Assembly (NCBI GenBank): GCA_965261585.1
Contig: CBDHDN010000080.1
Coordinates: forward strand, 1-23,962
Length of the DNA: 23,962 nt
Direction: 5' to 3'
Origin: CBDHDN01 sp965261585
GTDB lineage: Bacteria > Pseudomonadota > Alphaproteobacteria > UBA6615
The notes below the pieces were generated by a model. The model saw nothing but the letters and a program-made list of their open reading frames with translations, was not told where the DNA came from and did no database searches. Position numbers and translations under genes: made by a program. Below, one piece after another: positions 7,041 to 16,180 of the stretch; the first letter of the stretch is position 1, and the number at the start of each line of letters is the position of its first letter.

Positions 7041-7853
7041 ATGCAGTGGACCGACGCCCAGAAGATCGAACGCCAAGTCCAGCACTTCGATTCGATCGCC
7101 GGCGCCTATCACGACGCCCGCCAACATTCCAACCATCTGCTGCTGAAGGCGTTGATCTGGGAATGCGCGCTCGCCCGCAACCCGGTGCTGCGGACGCTGT
7201 GCAGCGACCGCGGCGGCGTGCTCGACGTTCTGGAGCCGATGTGCGGTTTCGCCGACGGGCAGCAGATTCTCGCCAGCCCCGCGCCGGCGACGCTGCGCTA
7301 CCAGGGTTTCGACTTCAGCCCACGCGTCGTCGCCAAGTTGCGCGAGGACCAGCCCGCCCTCGACATCTGGCAGCAGGACGTGACCCGGTTCGAGCCCGAA
7401 ACCGCCTCCGTCGACATCGTCATCCTGATCGGCGGCCTGCATCACGTGCCCGACGCCGCGGCCGCCGTCGTTGCGCGGCTGGCGACAGCGCTGCGGCCGG
7501 GCGGCCTGTTCATCAGCGCCGAGCCGACCTCCGGCAACCCAGTATTCCGCCTGGTTCGCCAGCGGATCTACGAGCGCAACGCGCTGTTCGACGCGGTCAC
7601 CGAGCGCGACTTCCCGGTCGCCGAGCTGACCGGCATGTTCACCGACGCCGGGCTCCGGCCCATCGATGCGCTCTACCCGGGCCTGCTCGCCTATGTGCTC
7701 TACTACAACCCCGACGCTTTTCCGCTGCTCAACAAGGGCGGCGCCGGTATGGTCAAGGCGGCCTACGCGGTTGACCGGCCGTTCCAGCGCACCCTCCTCG
7801 GCCGCGCGCTGTCGTTCGCCACGGTCTCAATCTGGCAACGGCCGGCTGCCTAG
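7041..7853 (+). CDS. Class I SAM-dependent methyltransferase
   Basis: A 270-residue methyltransferase of the Methyltransf_11 type. An N-terminal helix (QVQHFDSIAGAYHDAR) is followed by motif I VLEPMCGFADGQ, strand 2 with GFDFSP, motif II-like QQDVTRFE, and GGLHHVPD, a common motif-IV region. The C-terminal part with YVLYYNP and LLNKGG may bind the acceptor or a membrane. It follows the GT2 gene by 8 bases, so it probably modifies the same glycan or lipid-linked sugar. The TAG stop (7851-7853) lies in a CTAG that also holds the stop of the convergent membrane-protein gene. Confidence 0.85.
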   Translation: MQWTDAQKIERQVQHFDSIAGAYHDARQHSNHLLLKALIWECALARNPVLRTLCSDRGGVLDVLEPMCGFADGQQILASPAPATLRYQGFDFSPRVVAKLREDQPALDIWQQDVTRFEPETASVDIVILIGGLHHVPDAAAAVVARLATALRPGGLFISAEPTSGNPVFRLVRQRIYERNALFDAVTERDFPVAELTGMFTDAGLRPIDALYPGLLAYVLYYNPDAFPLLNKGGAGMVKAAYAVDRPFQRTLLGRALSFATVSIWQRPAA

Positions 7854-9586
7854 TACTGCCGCAGCCTGTAGATCTCGAAATCGCCGATACCGGCAATACG
7901 GTCGTAACGGCGCTCGACGAACGCCATCAGCCCGGCCGACGCGAAATTGTTGTACTTGTCCGCCGGCCGGAAGAAGACCAGCCGCGGCGGCGCGTCCTGC
8001 AGCGTCGCCAGCGCGTGTGACAGAACGGCGGCGTCGCCGATCCCGATCGCGCTGTTGAAGAAGCGCAGCGGGCTGTCTCGTTGGGTCAAGTAGTAGAGCT
8101 GCGGGTCCGCCGGCAACGCGAGAATGGTCTCGCCCGCCGGCACTTCCGCCCGAACCAGCCCAACGAGGTCGGAATAGAGCCGCGCCTCGGCCGGCTCCAT
8201 GCGGATGCCGACCCGGTCCAGCCCGGTCGCCGGCACCAACGCGACGCGTTCGCCGGCAATGATGCCGGCGGCGCCCCGCGAGGCCGGCTGTCCCGCCTGA
8301 TAGACGAGCGCCACCGCCGACAGGGCGATAGCAGCGCCGACCGGCACGAGCCGCCGTCCCGGGGACGGGCCGCTCAGCACGTAAAGCAGCCCGGCGGCGG
8401 TCAAGCCGGCTGTATAAAACAGGTAGATCGGAATCTGGAAGTGCAGGGAGACGATCGCATAGAAGGCGGCCAGGTACGGCAGCGGATGGATCGGCTTGCC
8501 ACCGACGACGCGGGCCAGCACGATCCCGCCCAGGATCGCCGGCACGAGCGGCAGCACAAGCCAGAACAGGCCGTTGGCGACGGTGGCAACGCTCTCGAAG
8601 CGGACGACCCCGGCCGCGCCGGCGGCCATGTAGAGCGGGTAGGCGGCGGTCTTGACGAAATCCAGCCCGACCAGTCCGATGGCCGAACCGACGACGTCGC
8701 GGTACCAGCCGCCCAATGAACCATGGCTCACGTGGTAGAGGACGAGCGGCAGGCTCGCCACGACGGCGCCGGCGGCGAGGCGCAGGGCCATGCCTACCGC
8801 CGCCGCGTCCGCCACGCGTACGCGCAATGCCTGCCAGACCAGGATCGCGAGCGGCGCCACCGCGAACAGCGGCGCCGCCAGGAGGTTGGTCTTGGCCAGG
8901 ACATAGACGGCGACGCCGAGTGCCATCACCGCAGCGCCGAGGTTCGCGACCACCCCGCCCTTGCGCCCGCTGTCCGAGGCCTCCTGCAACAGATAGCTCA
9001 CGACACCGACGGCGACGATCACGCCGGTCAACTGCCGGAACAGGAAAACGGTCATGACCAGGAAGCCGACCACGACCGCGCGCCAACGACGCTCGCGCGG
9101 CACCGCGGCGAGCACGCCGCCGATCACCGTGACGAGGAACAGGTTGTACCAATGCGGCGTCGGATTGAGAAACTGAACGAAGGACAGCGCCGTGAGCGCC
9201 GCCGCCCCTGCCACCGCCGGCACGAGCCCGCGTGACCGCATCATCACGAAGACCAGGACCGCCTGCACGATCCCCAGTGCCGCCAGCGGATAGCGCAGGC
9301 TGACCACATCGTCGCCGAAAACACTGAGGGCCAGCGCGTTGACGAAGTTGATCGCGCCGGCGTGGACGTCTTGAATGTCGCGGTTGAGTACGGCCCCATC
9401 GAGCATGCGGGCAGCCACATAGGCGAAGGCGCCGTCGTCGGGCGCGTACCACGACCGGTCGAAGAGCGTGCCGAGGACAAGCCCACTGAACGCCAGCACG
9501 AAGCCCAGCGCGGCCCAACCCTGGAGACGCGCCGCATCGATCGGGCTCCTGGACAAAGGCGCCGACTTGCCGACCACGTCACTCAT
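7850..9586 (-). CDS. GT-C-like multi-pass membrane glycosyltransferase
   Basis: A 578-residue, very hydrophobic protein with roughly 11-13 TM segments and a soluble C-terminal part from about residue 470. After TM1 it has APDDGAFAYVAARMLDGAV and then NRDIQDVH. This acidic D50-D51 and 'G..(x)RD....H' pattern is that of the first periplasmic loop of GT-C enzymes (PMT/ArnT/GT87-like), which use polyprenyl-phosphate sugars. Other recognisable stretches are NPTPHWYN and FRQLTGV. Its ATG overlaps the upstream TGA by 4 bases (ATGA, 9583-9586), so it is coupled to the flippase-like gene. Exact GT family and acceptor are unknown. Confidence 0.7.
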   Translation of the reverse strand: MSDVVGKSAPLSRSPIDAARLQGWAALGFVLAFSGLVLGTLFDRSWYAPDDGAFAYVAARMLDGAVLNRDIQDVHAGAINFVNALALSVFGDDVVSLRYPLAALGIVQAVLVFVMMRSRGLVPAVAGAAALTALSFVQFLNPTPHWYNLFLVTVIGGVLAAVPRERRWRAVVVGFLVMTVFLFRQLTGVIVAVGVVSYLLQEASDSGRKGGVVANLGAAVMALGVAVYVLAKTNLLAAPLFAVAPLAILVWQALRVRVADAAAVGMALRLAAGAVVASLPLVLYHVSHGSLGGWYRDVVGSAIGLVGLDFVKTAAYPLYMAAGAAGVVRFESVATVANGLFWLVLPLVPAILGGIVLARVVGGKPIHPLPYLAAFYAIVSLHFQIPIYLFYTAGLTAAGLLYVLSGPSPGRRLVPVGAAIALSAVALVYQAGQPASRGAAGIIAGERVALVPATGLDRVGIRMEPAEARLYSDLVGLVRAEVPAGETILALPADPQLYYLTQRDSPLRFFNSAIGIGDAAVLSHALATLQDAPPRLVFFRPADKYNNFASAGLMAFVERRYDRIAGIGDFEIYRLRQY

Positions 9587-10521
9587 GATGCGGCACCGAG
9601 CGGCCGCACCCGCCACACCAACCAGGCCACGGCGCCGGGCAGCGCGGCCGCGATGAGAAACAGGCCGAACAACACCGACAAGGCCAGCGCCGCAACGGCG
9701 GGAACGCCGGCAAAGGAGAGCATCAGCACCATGGCGCCCTCGCGCACGCCCCAGCCCGCCAGGGAGATCGGAAACAGCGTAATCAGCACGACCGCCGGCA
9801 CCAGCGCCACCGCCGCCGCGGGCGCCAGCGCCACGCCGAGCCCTTGGGCGAGTACGTAGACGGTCAACCCACCGGTGACATGGCCGACGAGCGAAAGCGC
9901 CAGCAACGACGCAAACACCGGCGCGGCGAACAGTGCGCGGCGCGTGTCCACGGCAAGCTGCGCCAGCGGACGCAGCACCGCCACCCGTCCGGCGATGGCG
10001 ATGCGGTCGGCCAGCGCCACGGCGACGATCGCGCCGACGATCGCCGGCAGTGCCGCGAACAGCGCGATGCGCAGCGCCAGCAGATCCACTCGCGCGCCCA
10101 TGTGAAGCAGCCCTGCGGCGACAACCACGGCCAGACCCAGCACGCCACTCGCGCGCTCCAGCAGCACACCGCTGATCGCCGCCTGGTAGGGCGCCCCGCG
10201 TTGGCGCGCGTACCAGACGCGCAGCGCATCGCCGCCGAACGACGTCGGCAGTGCCTGGCTGAAGAGGTTGCCGATGAACATGAGCGCCACGGCCTGCCGG
10301 ATCGCGATCGGGCTGCCCAGGACATCCATGACCAGCCACCACCGCGCCGCCGTGATCAAGGTCGTGGCCGCGAGCATCGCCGCGGCGGCCAGCGCGACGC
10401 CAGGCGACAGCCGGGCCATGACGGCCCAGCTTGCCGACACGTCGACCGTCAGCACCAAGATCGTGACCAGGGCGAGCGAGACGCCGGCCTTGAGTAGGGC
10501 GGACACGAGGCGACGGGACAT
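9583..10521 (-). CDS. Lysylphosphatidylglycerol synthase TM-domain (flippase-like) protein
   Basis: A 312-residue protein with about 8 TM segments. It carries the hallmark of the LPG_synthase_TM (UPF0104/AglD-like) family: FIGNLFSQALPTSFGGDALR at 82-101, and the C-terminal FPISLAGWGVREGAMV. It has no soluble aminoacyl-transferase domain, so it is not a full MprF. Stand-alone members often lie with polyprenyl-phosphate glycosyltransferases and are thought to help lipid-linked sugar handling. It is coupled to the GT-C-like gene by a 4-base overlap. The 192 bases upstream (10522-10713) contain no gene I can support and probably hold the promoter. Confidence 0.85.
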   Translation of the reverse strand: MSRRLVSALLKAGVSLALVTILVLTVDVSASWAVMARLSPGVALAAAAMLAATTLITAARWWLVMDVLGSPIAIRQAVALMFIGNLFSQALPTSFGGDALRVWYARQRGAPYQAAISGVLLERASGVLGLAVVVAAGLLHMGARVDLLALRIALFAALPAIVGAIVAVALADRIAIAGRVAVLRPLAQLAVDTRRALFAAPVFASLLALSLVGHVTGGLTVYVLAQGLGVALAPAAAVALVPAVVLITLFPISLAGWGVREGAMVLMLSFAGVPAVAALALSVLFGLFLIAAALPGAVAWLVWRVRPLGAAS

Positions 10522-10713
10522 CGGCCCGGTCAGCTCCCCAACCGGCGACCGGCCGGCGATGCAGCGCCCGCCCGTATTTTCGTCGCCATGGCAGCCCTCC
10601 GCCCGGTCGGTTGGCCTTCCTTCGCGGCCGCGATGATGAAATGGCGTTCGCTAAGATACGCATAACGGACGACCGGCGCGGCGCCGCGCGCATCCCTGAA
10701 AACCCATGCGTAT

Positions 10714-11733
10714 TCAATTGGTTATAGCAGGATTTCCGTAATCCAGCGCCACCGGGACACCGTCGCGGGTGGAGCGGACGGCCGCATCGGCCAGCACGAG
10801 TGCGCGCCGGCCGTCCTCGGCGCTGACCAGCGGCGGCGCCTTGCCCTCCACCACGTCGAGGAAGTGGTCGAGCTCACGCCGGTAGGCTTCGGCATAGCGT
10901 TCGGCGAAAAAGTGGTGGTAGGGGTCGCGGCGGCTGCCGGTAGCAGCGAAGCGCTCGACGCTCGTTGGCCGCAGGTTCTCCGAGCGCACCATGCCCTCCG
11001 AGCCCAGCACCTCGACACGCTGATCGTGGCCGTAGACGGCGCGCCAGCTGTTGTTGATGTGGCACAGCTTGCCGCTCGCGGTCCGCATCACGACCACGGC
11101 GGTGTCGACCTCGCCCAGCGCCCGCAACGCCGGCGTCGTCAGCGCGCTCGCCATCGCGAATACGCTGACCGGATCCTCGCCGAGGATGAACCGCGCCATG
11201 TCGAAATCGTGCACCGTGGTTTCGCGGAACAGCGCCTCGGGAGATCGTTTCAGATAGTCGACCGGCGGCGGTGCCGGATCGCGCCCGGTGATGATGACCA
11301 GCTCGACCGCCCCAACCTCGCCGGCGCGCACCGCGTCATGCATGGCGCGATGGTGCGGGTCGTGGCGTCTATGGTGGCCGACCAGGACCGGCACGTCGCA
11401 CGCGGCCAGCGCCGCGACGCACGCGTTCGCACGCGCCAGCGACAGATCGAGCGGCTTCTCACAGAACACGGGCCGCCCGGCCGCGGCCGCCCGGCCGACG
11501 AGTTCCGCGTGAGTCGACGACGTCGTCGCGATCATCACCGCGTCGACCGCCGGATCGTTCAGCGCCTCATCGACGTCGCCGTAGACCCTGACGCGATGCG
11601 CCTTGGCAACCCACTCGGCCGCCGCGCGGTCCCGATCGGCGACACCGGTCAGCCGTGCCCGGGCGTTCGTCGCGACGTTGGCTGCGTGCACGCGGCCGAT
11701 TGCGCCCGCCCCGATCAGGCAAATCCCCACCAT
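10714..11733 (-). CDS. Gfo/Idh/MocA oxidoreductase, inositol 2-dehydrogenase-like
   Basis: A 339-residue NAD(P)-dependent oxidoreductase. The Rossmann motif is at the extreme N-terminus (MVGICLIGAGAIGRVHA). The conserved catalytic-lysine motif E-K-P is at 92-94, and the catalytic His region V-H-D-F-D-M-A-R-F is at 174-182, as in inositol and other polyol dehydrogenases. The ATG at 11733 is chosen over the longer frame from 11787 because GGAGGG lies 5 bases upstream and the extension has no family content. It is divergent from the GNAT gene. Myo-inositol is the usual substrate of close relatives, but related sugars are possible. Confidence 0.85.
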   Translation of the reverse strand: MVGICLIGAGAIGRVHAANVATNARARLTGVADRDRAAAEWVAKAHRVRVYGDVDEALNDPAVDAVMIATTSSTHAELVGRAAAAGRPVFCEKPLDLSLARANACVAALAACDVPVLVGHHRRHDPHHRAMHDAVRAGEVGAVELVIITGRDPAPPPVDYLKRSPEALFRETTVHDFDMARFILGEDPVSVFAMASALTTPALRALGEVDTAVVVMRTASGKLCHINNSWRAVYGHDQRVEVLGSEGMVRSENLRPTSVERFAATGSRRDPYHHFFAERYAEAYRRELDHFLDVVEGKAPPLVSAEDGRRALVLADAAVRSTRDGVPVALDYGNPAITN

Positions 11734-11846
11734 CGCGACCCTCCGGTGCCGAGTATCGCGCGCTCCACGGGCACTGGCGAGCAGCAACGGCTTGGCCGTC
11801 GCTTCGCGCTGGCCCCGGCCGGCGCTCGCGTCTAGATTGCCGCGCC

Positions 11847-12329
11847 GTGCCGGGAACCATCCGTCCCGCCCTACCCCACGAGGGCATCGCCCTGACCGAT
11901 CTGGTCATTCGGTCGAAGGCGTACTGGGGCTATGATTCCGCGTTCCTGGCCGCCAGCCGCCCGGCGCTGACACTGACCGCCCGGCGCATCGCCGAGGATG
12001 TGGTGTACGTCTACCAGGACGGCCAGCAGGCACTTTGCGTCTACGACTTGCGCATCGTCGCAACACGCGGCGACGTCGATCTGTTCTTCGTCGCACCGGC
12101 AGCGATCCGCACCGGGGTCGGCCGCGCCCTGTGGCAACACCTGGTGGATCAGGCGCGCCATCGCGGTGTGCGGCGGCTGATGATCGAAAGCGATCCGTTC
12201 GCCCGCGGCTTCTACGAGGCGATGGGCGCCCGCATCTTCGGCGACGTGCCGTCGGGCGCCGTTCCCGGCCGACGCCTGCCGCTGCTGGAGTTCGCCGTCG
12301 CCGCCGCGGTCCCGCCGGACGCGCGGTGA
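11847..12329 (+). CDS. GNAT family N-acetyltransferase
   Basis: A 160-residue acetyltransferase. The GTG start at 11847 gives VPGTIRPALPHEGIALTDL, which aligns with the normal GNAT N-terminus; the longer upstream frame has no family content. The acetyl-CoA-binding motif is APAAIRTGVGRALWQHLV (the Q/R-x-x-G-x-G/A core), followed by RRLMIESDPFARGFYEAMGA. RSKAYWGYD near the N-terminus and the ending VPSGAVPGRRLPLLE mark a subgroup common in Proteobacteria. The acceptor substrate is unknown. No obvious Shine-Dalgarno sequence is seen before the GTG. Confidence 0.82.
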   Translation: MPGTIRPALPHEGIALTDLVIRSKAYWGYDSAFLAASRPALTLTARRIAEDVVYVYQDGQQALCVYDLRIVATRGDVDLFFVAPAAIRTGVGRALWQHLVDQARHRGVRRLMIESDPFARGFYEAMGARIFGDVPSGAVPGRRLPLLEFAVAAAVPPDAR

Positions 12330-12456
12330 GGCCGGCGCGGGAGCGTCCGGCTCGGCGACAGCTCCTTTAATTGGTCCTGGAACCTGGCGCCGCGGTTCGG
12401 CACAATGCCGGAGGCTAAGCAACGGCGCACGTCGCCGCTCGGTTGGGAGGGAACCC

Positions 12457-13476
12457 ATGGATCCACTGGCGAAGCGGAAGCTTGGCTCCGCCGATCTGCA
12501 GGTCGAGCAGCTGTCGTTCGGCGCCGGACCGATCGGCGGACTGTGGGGAAAACTCGACGACGCGGTGGCGGAGCAAGCCGCGCGCGTCGCTTATGAGGAA
12601 GGCCTGCGCCTGTTCGATACCTCGCCGTTCTACGGCCACGGGCTCAGCGAATACCGGGTCGGCCACGCGCTCCGCGAGGTGCCACGCGACAGCTATGTCG
12701 TCTCGACCAAGGTCGGCCGCTGGTACCGGCCCCACGACCCCGCGACACTCGACCGTGGCCCATGGACCGACACGCTTCCGTTCGTCGCGACGTTCGACTA
12801 CAGCTACGACGGCATCATGCGCTCCATCGAGCACTCGCATCTGCGCCTTGCCACGCACCGCCTCGACATCCTGCTGATCCACGACGCCGACCGGACGACC
12901 CACGGCGACGGGGTCGAGGAGGCCTTCAAGACGGTGATGGACAGCGGCTATAGGGCGCTCGACGAGCTGCGCCGCAACGGCGACGTCAAGGCAATTGGCG
13001 TCGGCATCAACGAGGCCGACATGTGCGCCCGTTTCGCCCGCGCCGGCGATTTCGACTGCATGCTGCTGGCCGGCCGCTACACGCTCTATGAGCAGCACTC
13101 ACTGGACGATTTCATGCCGCTCGCGGTCGAGAAGAATATCGGCCTGCTGATCGGCGGCGCCTTCAACTCGGGCATTCTCGCCAAGGGCCCGGCGGCCGGC
13201 GCCACGTACAACTACCAGCCGGCACCGCCGGACGTGCTCGACCGGGTGCGCCGGATCGAGGCCGTCTGCACCCGCCACGACGTGCCCCTGGCCGCCGCGG
13301 CGATCCAGTTCACGCTCGGCCATCCGGCCGTGAGCACGGTGACGATCGGCATGGCACGCGCCGAACGCGTCGCCCAGAACATGGCGCTCATGCGCCAGCC
13401 GATCCCGGCCGACCTGTGGGCCGAGCTGAAGCAAGAAGGCCTGCTCCGCGCCGACGCCCCGGTGCCGGAGGCATAG
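12457..13476 (+). CDS. Aldo/keto reductase, aldose/fucose dehydrogenase type
   Basis: A 339-residue aldo/keto reductase with the full catalytic tetrad D54, Y59, K85 and H142 (FDTSPFYGHG, STKVGRW, LLIHD). FDTSPFYGHGLSEYRVG and the RWYRP stretch place it with D-threo-aldose 1-dehydrogenase / L-fucose dehydrogenase and pyridoxal dehydrogenase relatives, which oxidise sugars or pyridoxal at the expense of NAD(P). GGGAGG about 7 bases before the ATG sets the start. The Ldh-type dehydrogenase lies 121 bases downstream on the same strand, which suggests a sugar or sugar-acid oxidation route. Confidence 0.88.
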   Translation: MDPLAKRKLGSADLQVEQLSFGAGPIGGLWGKLDDAVAEQAARVAYEEGLRLFDTSPFYGHGLSEYRVGHALREVPRDSYVVSTKVGRWYRPHDPATLDRGPWTDTLPFVATFDYSYDGIMRSIEHSHLRLATHRLDILLIHDADRTTHGDGVEEAFKTVMDSGYRALDELRRNGDVKAIGVGINEADMCARFARAGDFDCMLLAGRYTLYEQHSLDDFMPLAVEKNIGLLIGGAFNSGILAKGPAAGATYNYQPAPPDVLDRVRRIEAVCTRHDVPLAAAAIQFTLGHPAVSTVTIGMARAERVAQNMALMRQPIPADLWAELKQEGLLRADAPVPEA

Positions 13477-13597
13477 GAGCCGGCGGCAAGGACCAAGCAC
13501 CCGGCCTCCTGGGCGGTCGAGGCCATCTAAGCGCCGCAAACGCTCGGCTGGCGCGGGCCAGGCACAGGGTGCATGATCTCATCGGGAGGGCAGCACC

Positions 13598-14650
13598 ATG
13601 CACATTCAAGCGGAAGCCCTGGAACGGGTCGTCACGCGGATCTTCGCCGCCGCCGGCTGTGGCGGCGATGAGGCGTCGTGCGTGGCCCGGCACCTCGTCG
13701 ACTCCAATCTCTGTGGCCACGATTCCCACGGCGTCATTCGAGTGCTGCGCTACGTCCACTTCGTGCGCGACGGCTGGGTCAGGACCGGCCAGCACATTCG
13801 CGTCGTCACCGACGCAGGATCGATGGTCGTGATCGAAGGCAACCGGGGGTTCGGCCAGGTCATCTGCGAAGAGGCCATGACCCTGCTGGCCGAACGCACG
13901 CGCGCGCATGGCCTGGCACTGGCGGCGCTGCGCAACGTCGCCCACATCGGCCGCCTCGGCGACTGGGCCGAGCAGCTCGGCCGCGACGGCCTGGTATCGC
14001 TCCATTTCATCAACACGACGGGCCTCGGCATGCTGGCCCTGCCGTTCGGCGGGTCCGACCGCCGCATGTCGCTGAACCCGTTGTCCATCTGCGTGCCTGT
14101 CGAGGGCCGCCCACCGATCCTGCTCGACATGACCACGACCGTGGTCGCCGAAGGCAAGATCGCGGTCGCCCGCAACAAGGGCGAACGGCTGGCACCCGGC
14201 CTCATCGTCGACAAGTCCGGCGCGCCATCGACGGATCCCGAGGATTTCTATGCCGGCGGCGCGCTGTTGCCGATCGCCGGGCACAAGGGCGCTGGGCTCA
14301 ACTTCATGACCGACCTGCTGTCGGGGGCGCTGTCCGGCGGCGGCTGCACCGCCCCCGGCGTGACCGAGCTGGAAAGCAGCATGACCAGCATCGCCATCGA
14401 CCCGGCGCGCCTGACCGACCGCGGCGCCTACGCCGCCGAGGTCAAGCGTTATGCCGACTGGGTCACCGCCTCGCCGCCGCGCGAACCCGGCGGCAAGGTC
14501 ATGGCGCCCGGCGAGGTCGAGCAAAACACCCGCGCCGAGCGCGCCAGGGACGGCATCCCTCTCGACGACGCCACCTGGTCACAGATCGTCGAGGCGGCGG
14601 CAACCGGCGGGATCACAGCACGCGAGGTCGAATCGCTGATGGCCGGCTAG
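13598..14650 (+). CDS. Ldh family (malate/L-lactate dehydrogenase type 2) oxidoreductase
   Basis: A 350-residue NAD(P)-dependent oxidoreductase of the Ldh/YbiC/YiaK superfamily, unrelated to classical malate dehydrogenase. The catalytic motif GHDSHGV (H44) is present, as are NVAHIGRLGDWAE, SLNPLSICVP, MTTTVVAEGKI and GHKGAGLNFM, all family blocks. GGGAGG precedes the ATG. Family members reduce or oxidise 2-oxo/2-hydroxy acids such as malate, L-sulfolactate, ureidoglycolate or 2,3-diketogulonate. The TAG stop is inside the CTAG target duplicated by the IS1380 element, so the insertion leaves the protein intact. Confidence 0.88.
   Translation: MHIQAEALERVVTRIFAAAGCGGDEASCVARHLVDSNLCGHDSHGVIRVLRYVHFVRDGWVRTGQHIRVVTDAGSMVVIEGNRGFGQVICEEAMTLLAERTRAHGLALAALRNVAHIGRLGDWAEQLGRDGLVSLHFINTTGLGMLALPFGGSDRRMSLNPLSICVPVEGRPPILLDMTTTVVAEGKIAVARNKGERLAPGLIVDKSGAPSTDPEDFYAGGALLPIAGHKGAGLNFMTDLLSGALSGGGCTAPGVTELESSMTSIAIDPARLTDRGAYAAEVKRYADWVTASPPREPGGKVMAPGEVEQNTRAERARDGIPLDDATWSQIVEAAATGGITAREVESLMAG
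14647..14650. repeat. Target-site duplication CTAG, left copy
   Basis: CTAG lies directly before the left inverted repeat and is repeated at 18222-18225 directly after the right one. A 4-bp duplication fits the IS1380 family, for which 4-5 bp is usual. The last three bases are the stop codon of the Ldh-family gene. Confidence 0.85.
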
Positions 14651-14665
14651 CCCGGATTTCTCACA
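14651..14665 (+). repeat. Left terminal inverted repeat of the IS1380 element
   Basis: CCCGGATTTCTCACA is identical over 15 bases to the complement of 18207-18221. Confidence 0.9.
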
Positions 14666-14824
14666 GCGGGATTGGTGGTGGCCGAGAGCCAGTTCATCTT
14701 CGGCGCTGTTGATGGGTTGCTGTGAAGCAGGCAGGCTGGAGGGTTCCGCCGGCTGCTGGCGGTGGTCTGAGGCTGGAGTTGATCCTGTGTGGTTGACGGG
14801 ACGGGCGGAGGCCGGCTGCTGGGG

Positions 14825-16180
14825 TCAGCCGGTGGCGTTGCATAATCGATGGTGAGCCAGGCGGTATTCCTGCTGGTAGGGGAACGAAGACGCCATTGCG
14901 AACTTGACGCGGCGGACGGAGCGGCGCACCTGGGCGCCGATCTTCAACAGCTTCAAGCGGATGGTGCCGCAGGTGGCGCGGGCGAAGCGGGTGTGCTTGA
15001 GGGCGATGCGGCGCAGCGCGCAGAGCAGCGCATAGGCCATGGCGGCGAACCACAAGCGCAGCTGGTTGGCCCGCATGGTGGCAGCCGAAGTGCGGTCGGC
15101 GAACAGATCGGCCTTGCATTCCTTGATGCGGTTCTCCATGTCGCCGCGGGCGCAATAGCCCTTTTCATAGAGCCGGCGGGCCTTGACCTCGCCGGTGCCG
15201 AGCGAGGTGACGACGAAGCGCGGATTGGCCTTACCGTGGGTCCATTCGGCCTTGGCGACGACGCGGCGTTCGCGGCTCCAGCTCTTCCGCGTCGTCCACA
15301 CCAGCTCCTGGTAGCGGCGGGCCGGCTTGCCGGTGCGCCGGCTGTCGGCGGCGGCGGCGGCGAGAGCGTTCTCGATCGCGCCGCTGAGCCGCTTGTTCCT
15401 GGCCAGCCCAAAGACGTAGTCGACCCGGTTGGCTTCGCACCACGCCATCAGCGCCTCGCGGGCGAAGCCGGAATCAGCGCGCACCAGAATACGCACGTCC
15501 GGCCAGTCGTCGCGGATCTGCTCGACGATCCGGGCGAGCTCCTCGATCGCGCCGGCGGCGCCGTCGATATTGGCCGGCCGCAGCTTCGCCGCCAGCAGAT
15601 GCGGGCCACAGAAGATGTACAGCGGCAGATAGCAGTAACAATCGTAGTAACCGTGGAAGAACCGATCCTCCTGCTCGCCGTGCAACGGATCGTCGGTCGC
15701 GTCGAGGTCGATGATGATCTGCTTCGCCGGCCGCCGGTGCGCGGCCAAGAACAGCGCGACGAACTGGCGCTCGATCGCCGCCGCGTCGTGGCCGATCTTG
15801 TGATAGCGCGACGGCGCCCCCGACGGCGCGTGCTCCAGCCGGTTCAGCGTCGATTTGCCGGCGCGCGGCGCGCAGTCCGCCCGCCGCGCCTCGAGCTTGC
15901 CGGCGAACACCGCCATCACCGGATCATGGCGCAGCTCGTCGTGGTCGATCAGGTCCTCGTAACCCAGCGCCAGGGCGAACACACGTTGGCCGACCAGCGT
16001 CGCGACGCTGTGCTCCGTCAACGCCGGATCGCGGCCGTCCTGGAAACATCGCGCAAACCCCGCGACCAGGCCAATCGCCCGCTCCGTGGCCCCCAGCAAA
16101 AGCGCGCCGCCGTTCGACGTCACCGCACCGCCGTCAAACGCTGCCTCAACGCGCCGGCTCTCAACGCGTGCAAATCCGAA
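14825..16180 (-). CDS. IS1380-family transposase, exon 2 (451 of 460 residues)
   Basis: The main exon of the DDE transposase. It starts in-frame with FGFARVESRRVEAAFDGG, a family-typical N-terminus that lacks only its first 9 residues. Catalytic-site regions are visible: IIIDLDATDDPLHG (first Asp), ILVRADSGFARE (second Asp) and MENRIKECKADLF (Glu). The first 9 codons lie at 18100-18126, on the other side of the group II intron. Splicing gives 27 + 1356 bases, 461 codons with stop. The frame also runs 10 codons into the intron to a GTG at 16210, which gives an apparent intact 461-residue ORF whose first ten residues (VRSNAHSYRN) are intron-coded. Confidence 0.92.
   Translation of the reverse strand, partial: FGFARVESRRVEAAFDGGAVTSNGGALLLGATERAIGLVAGFARCFQDGRDPALTEHSVATLVGQRVFALALGYEDLIDHDELRHDPVMAVFAGKLEARRADCAPRAGKSTLNRLEHAPSGAPSRYHKIGHDAAAIERQFVALFLAAHRRPAKQIIIDLDATDDPLHGEQEDRFFHGYYDCYCYLPLYIFCGPHLLAAKLRPANIDGAAGAIEELARIVEQIRDDWPDVRILVRADSGFAREALMAWCEANRVDYVFGLARNKRLSGAIENALAAAAADSRRTGKPARRYQELVWTTRKSWSRERRVVAKAEWTHGKANPRFVVTSLGTGEVKARRLYEKGYCARGDMENRIKECKADLFADRTSAATMRANQLRLWFAAMAYALLCALRRIALKHTRFARATCGTIRLKLLKIGAQVRRSVRRVKFAMASSFPYQQEYRLAHHRLCNATG

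Noticed and set aside
7827..9518. 563-residue minus frame
   Set aside because: Arg/Gly-rich shadow of the GT-C-like membrane protein in another frame.
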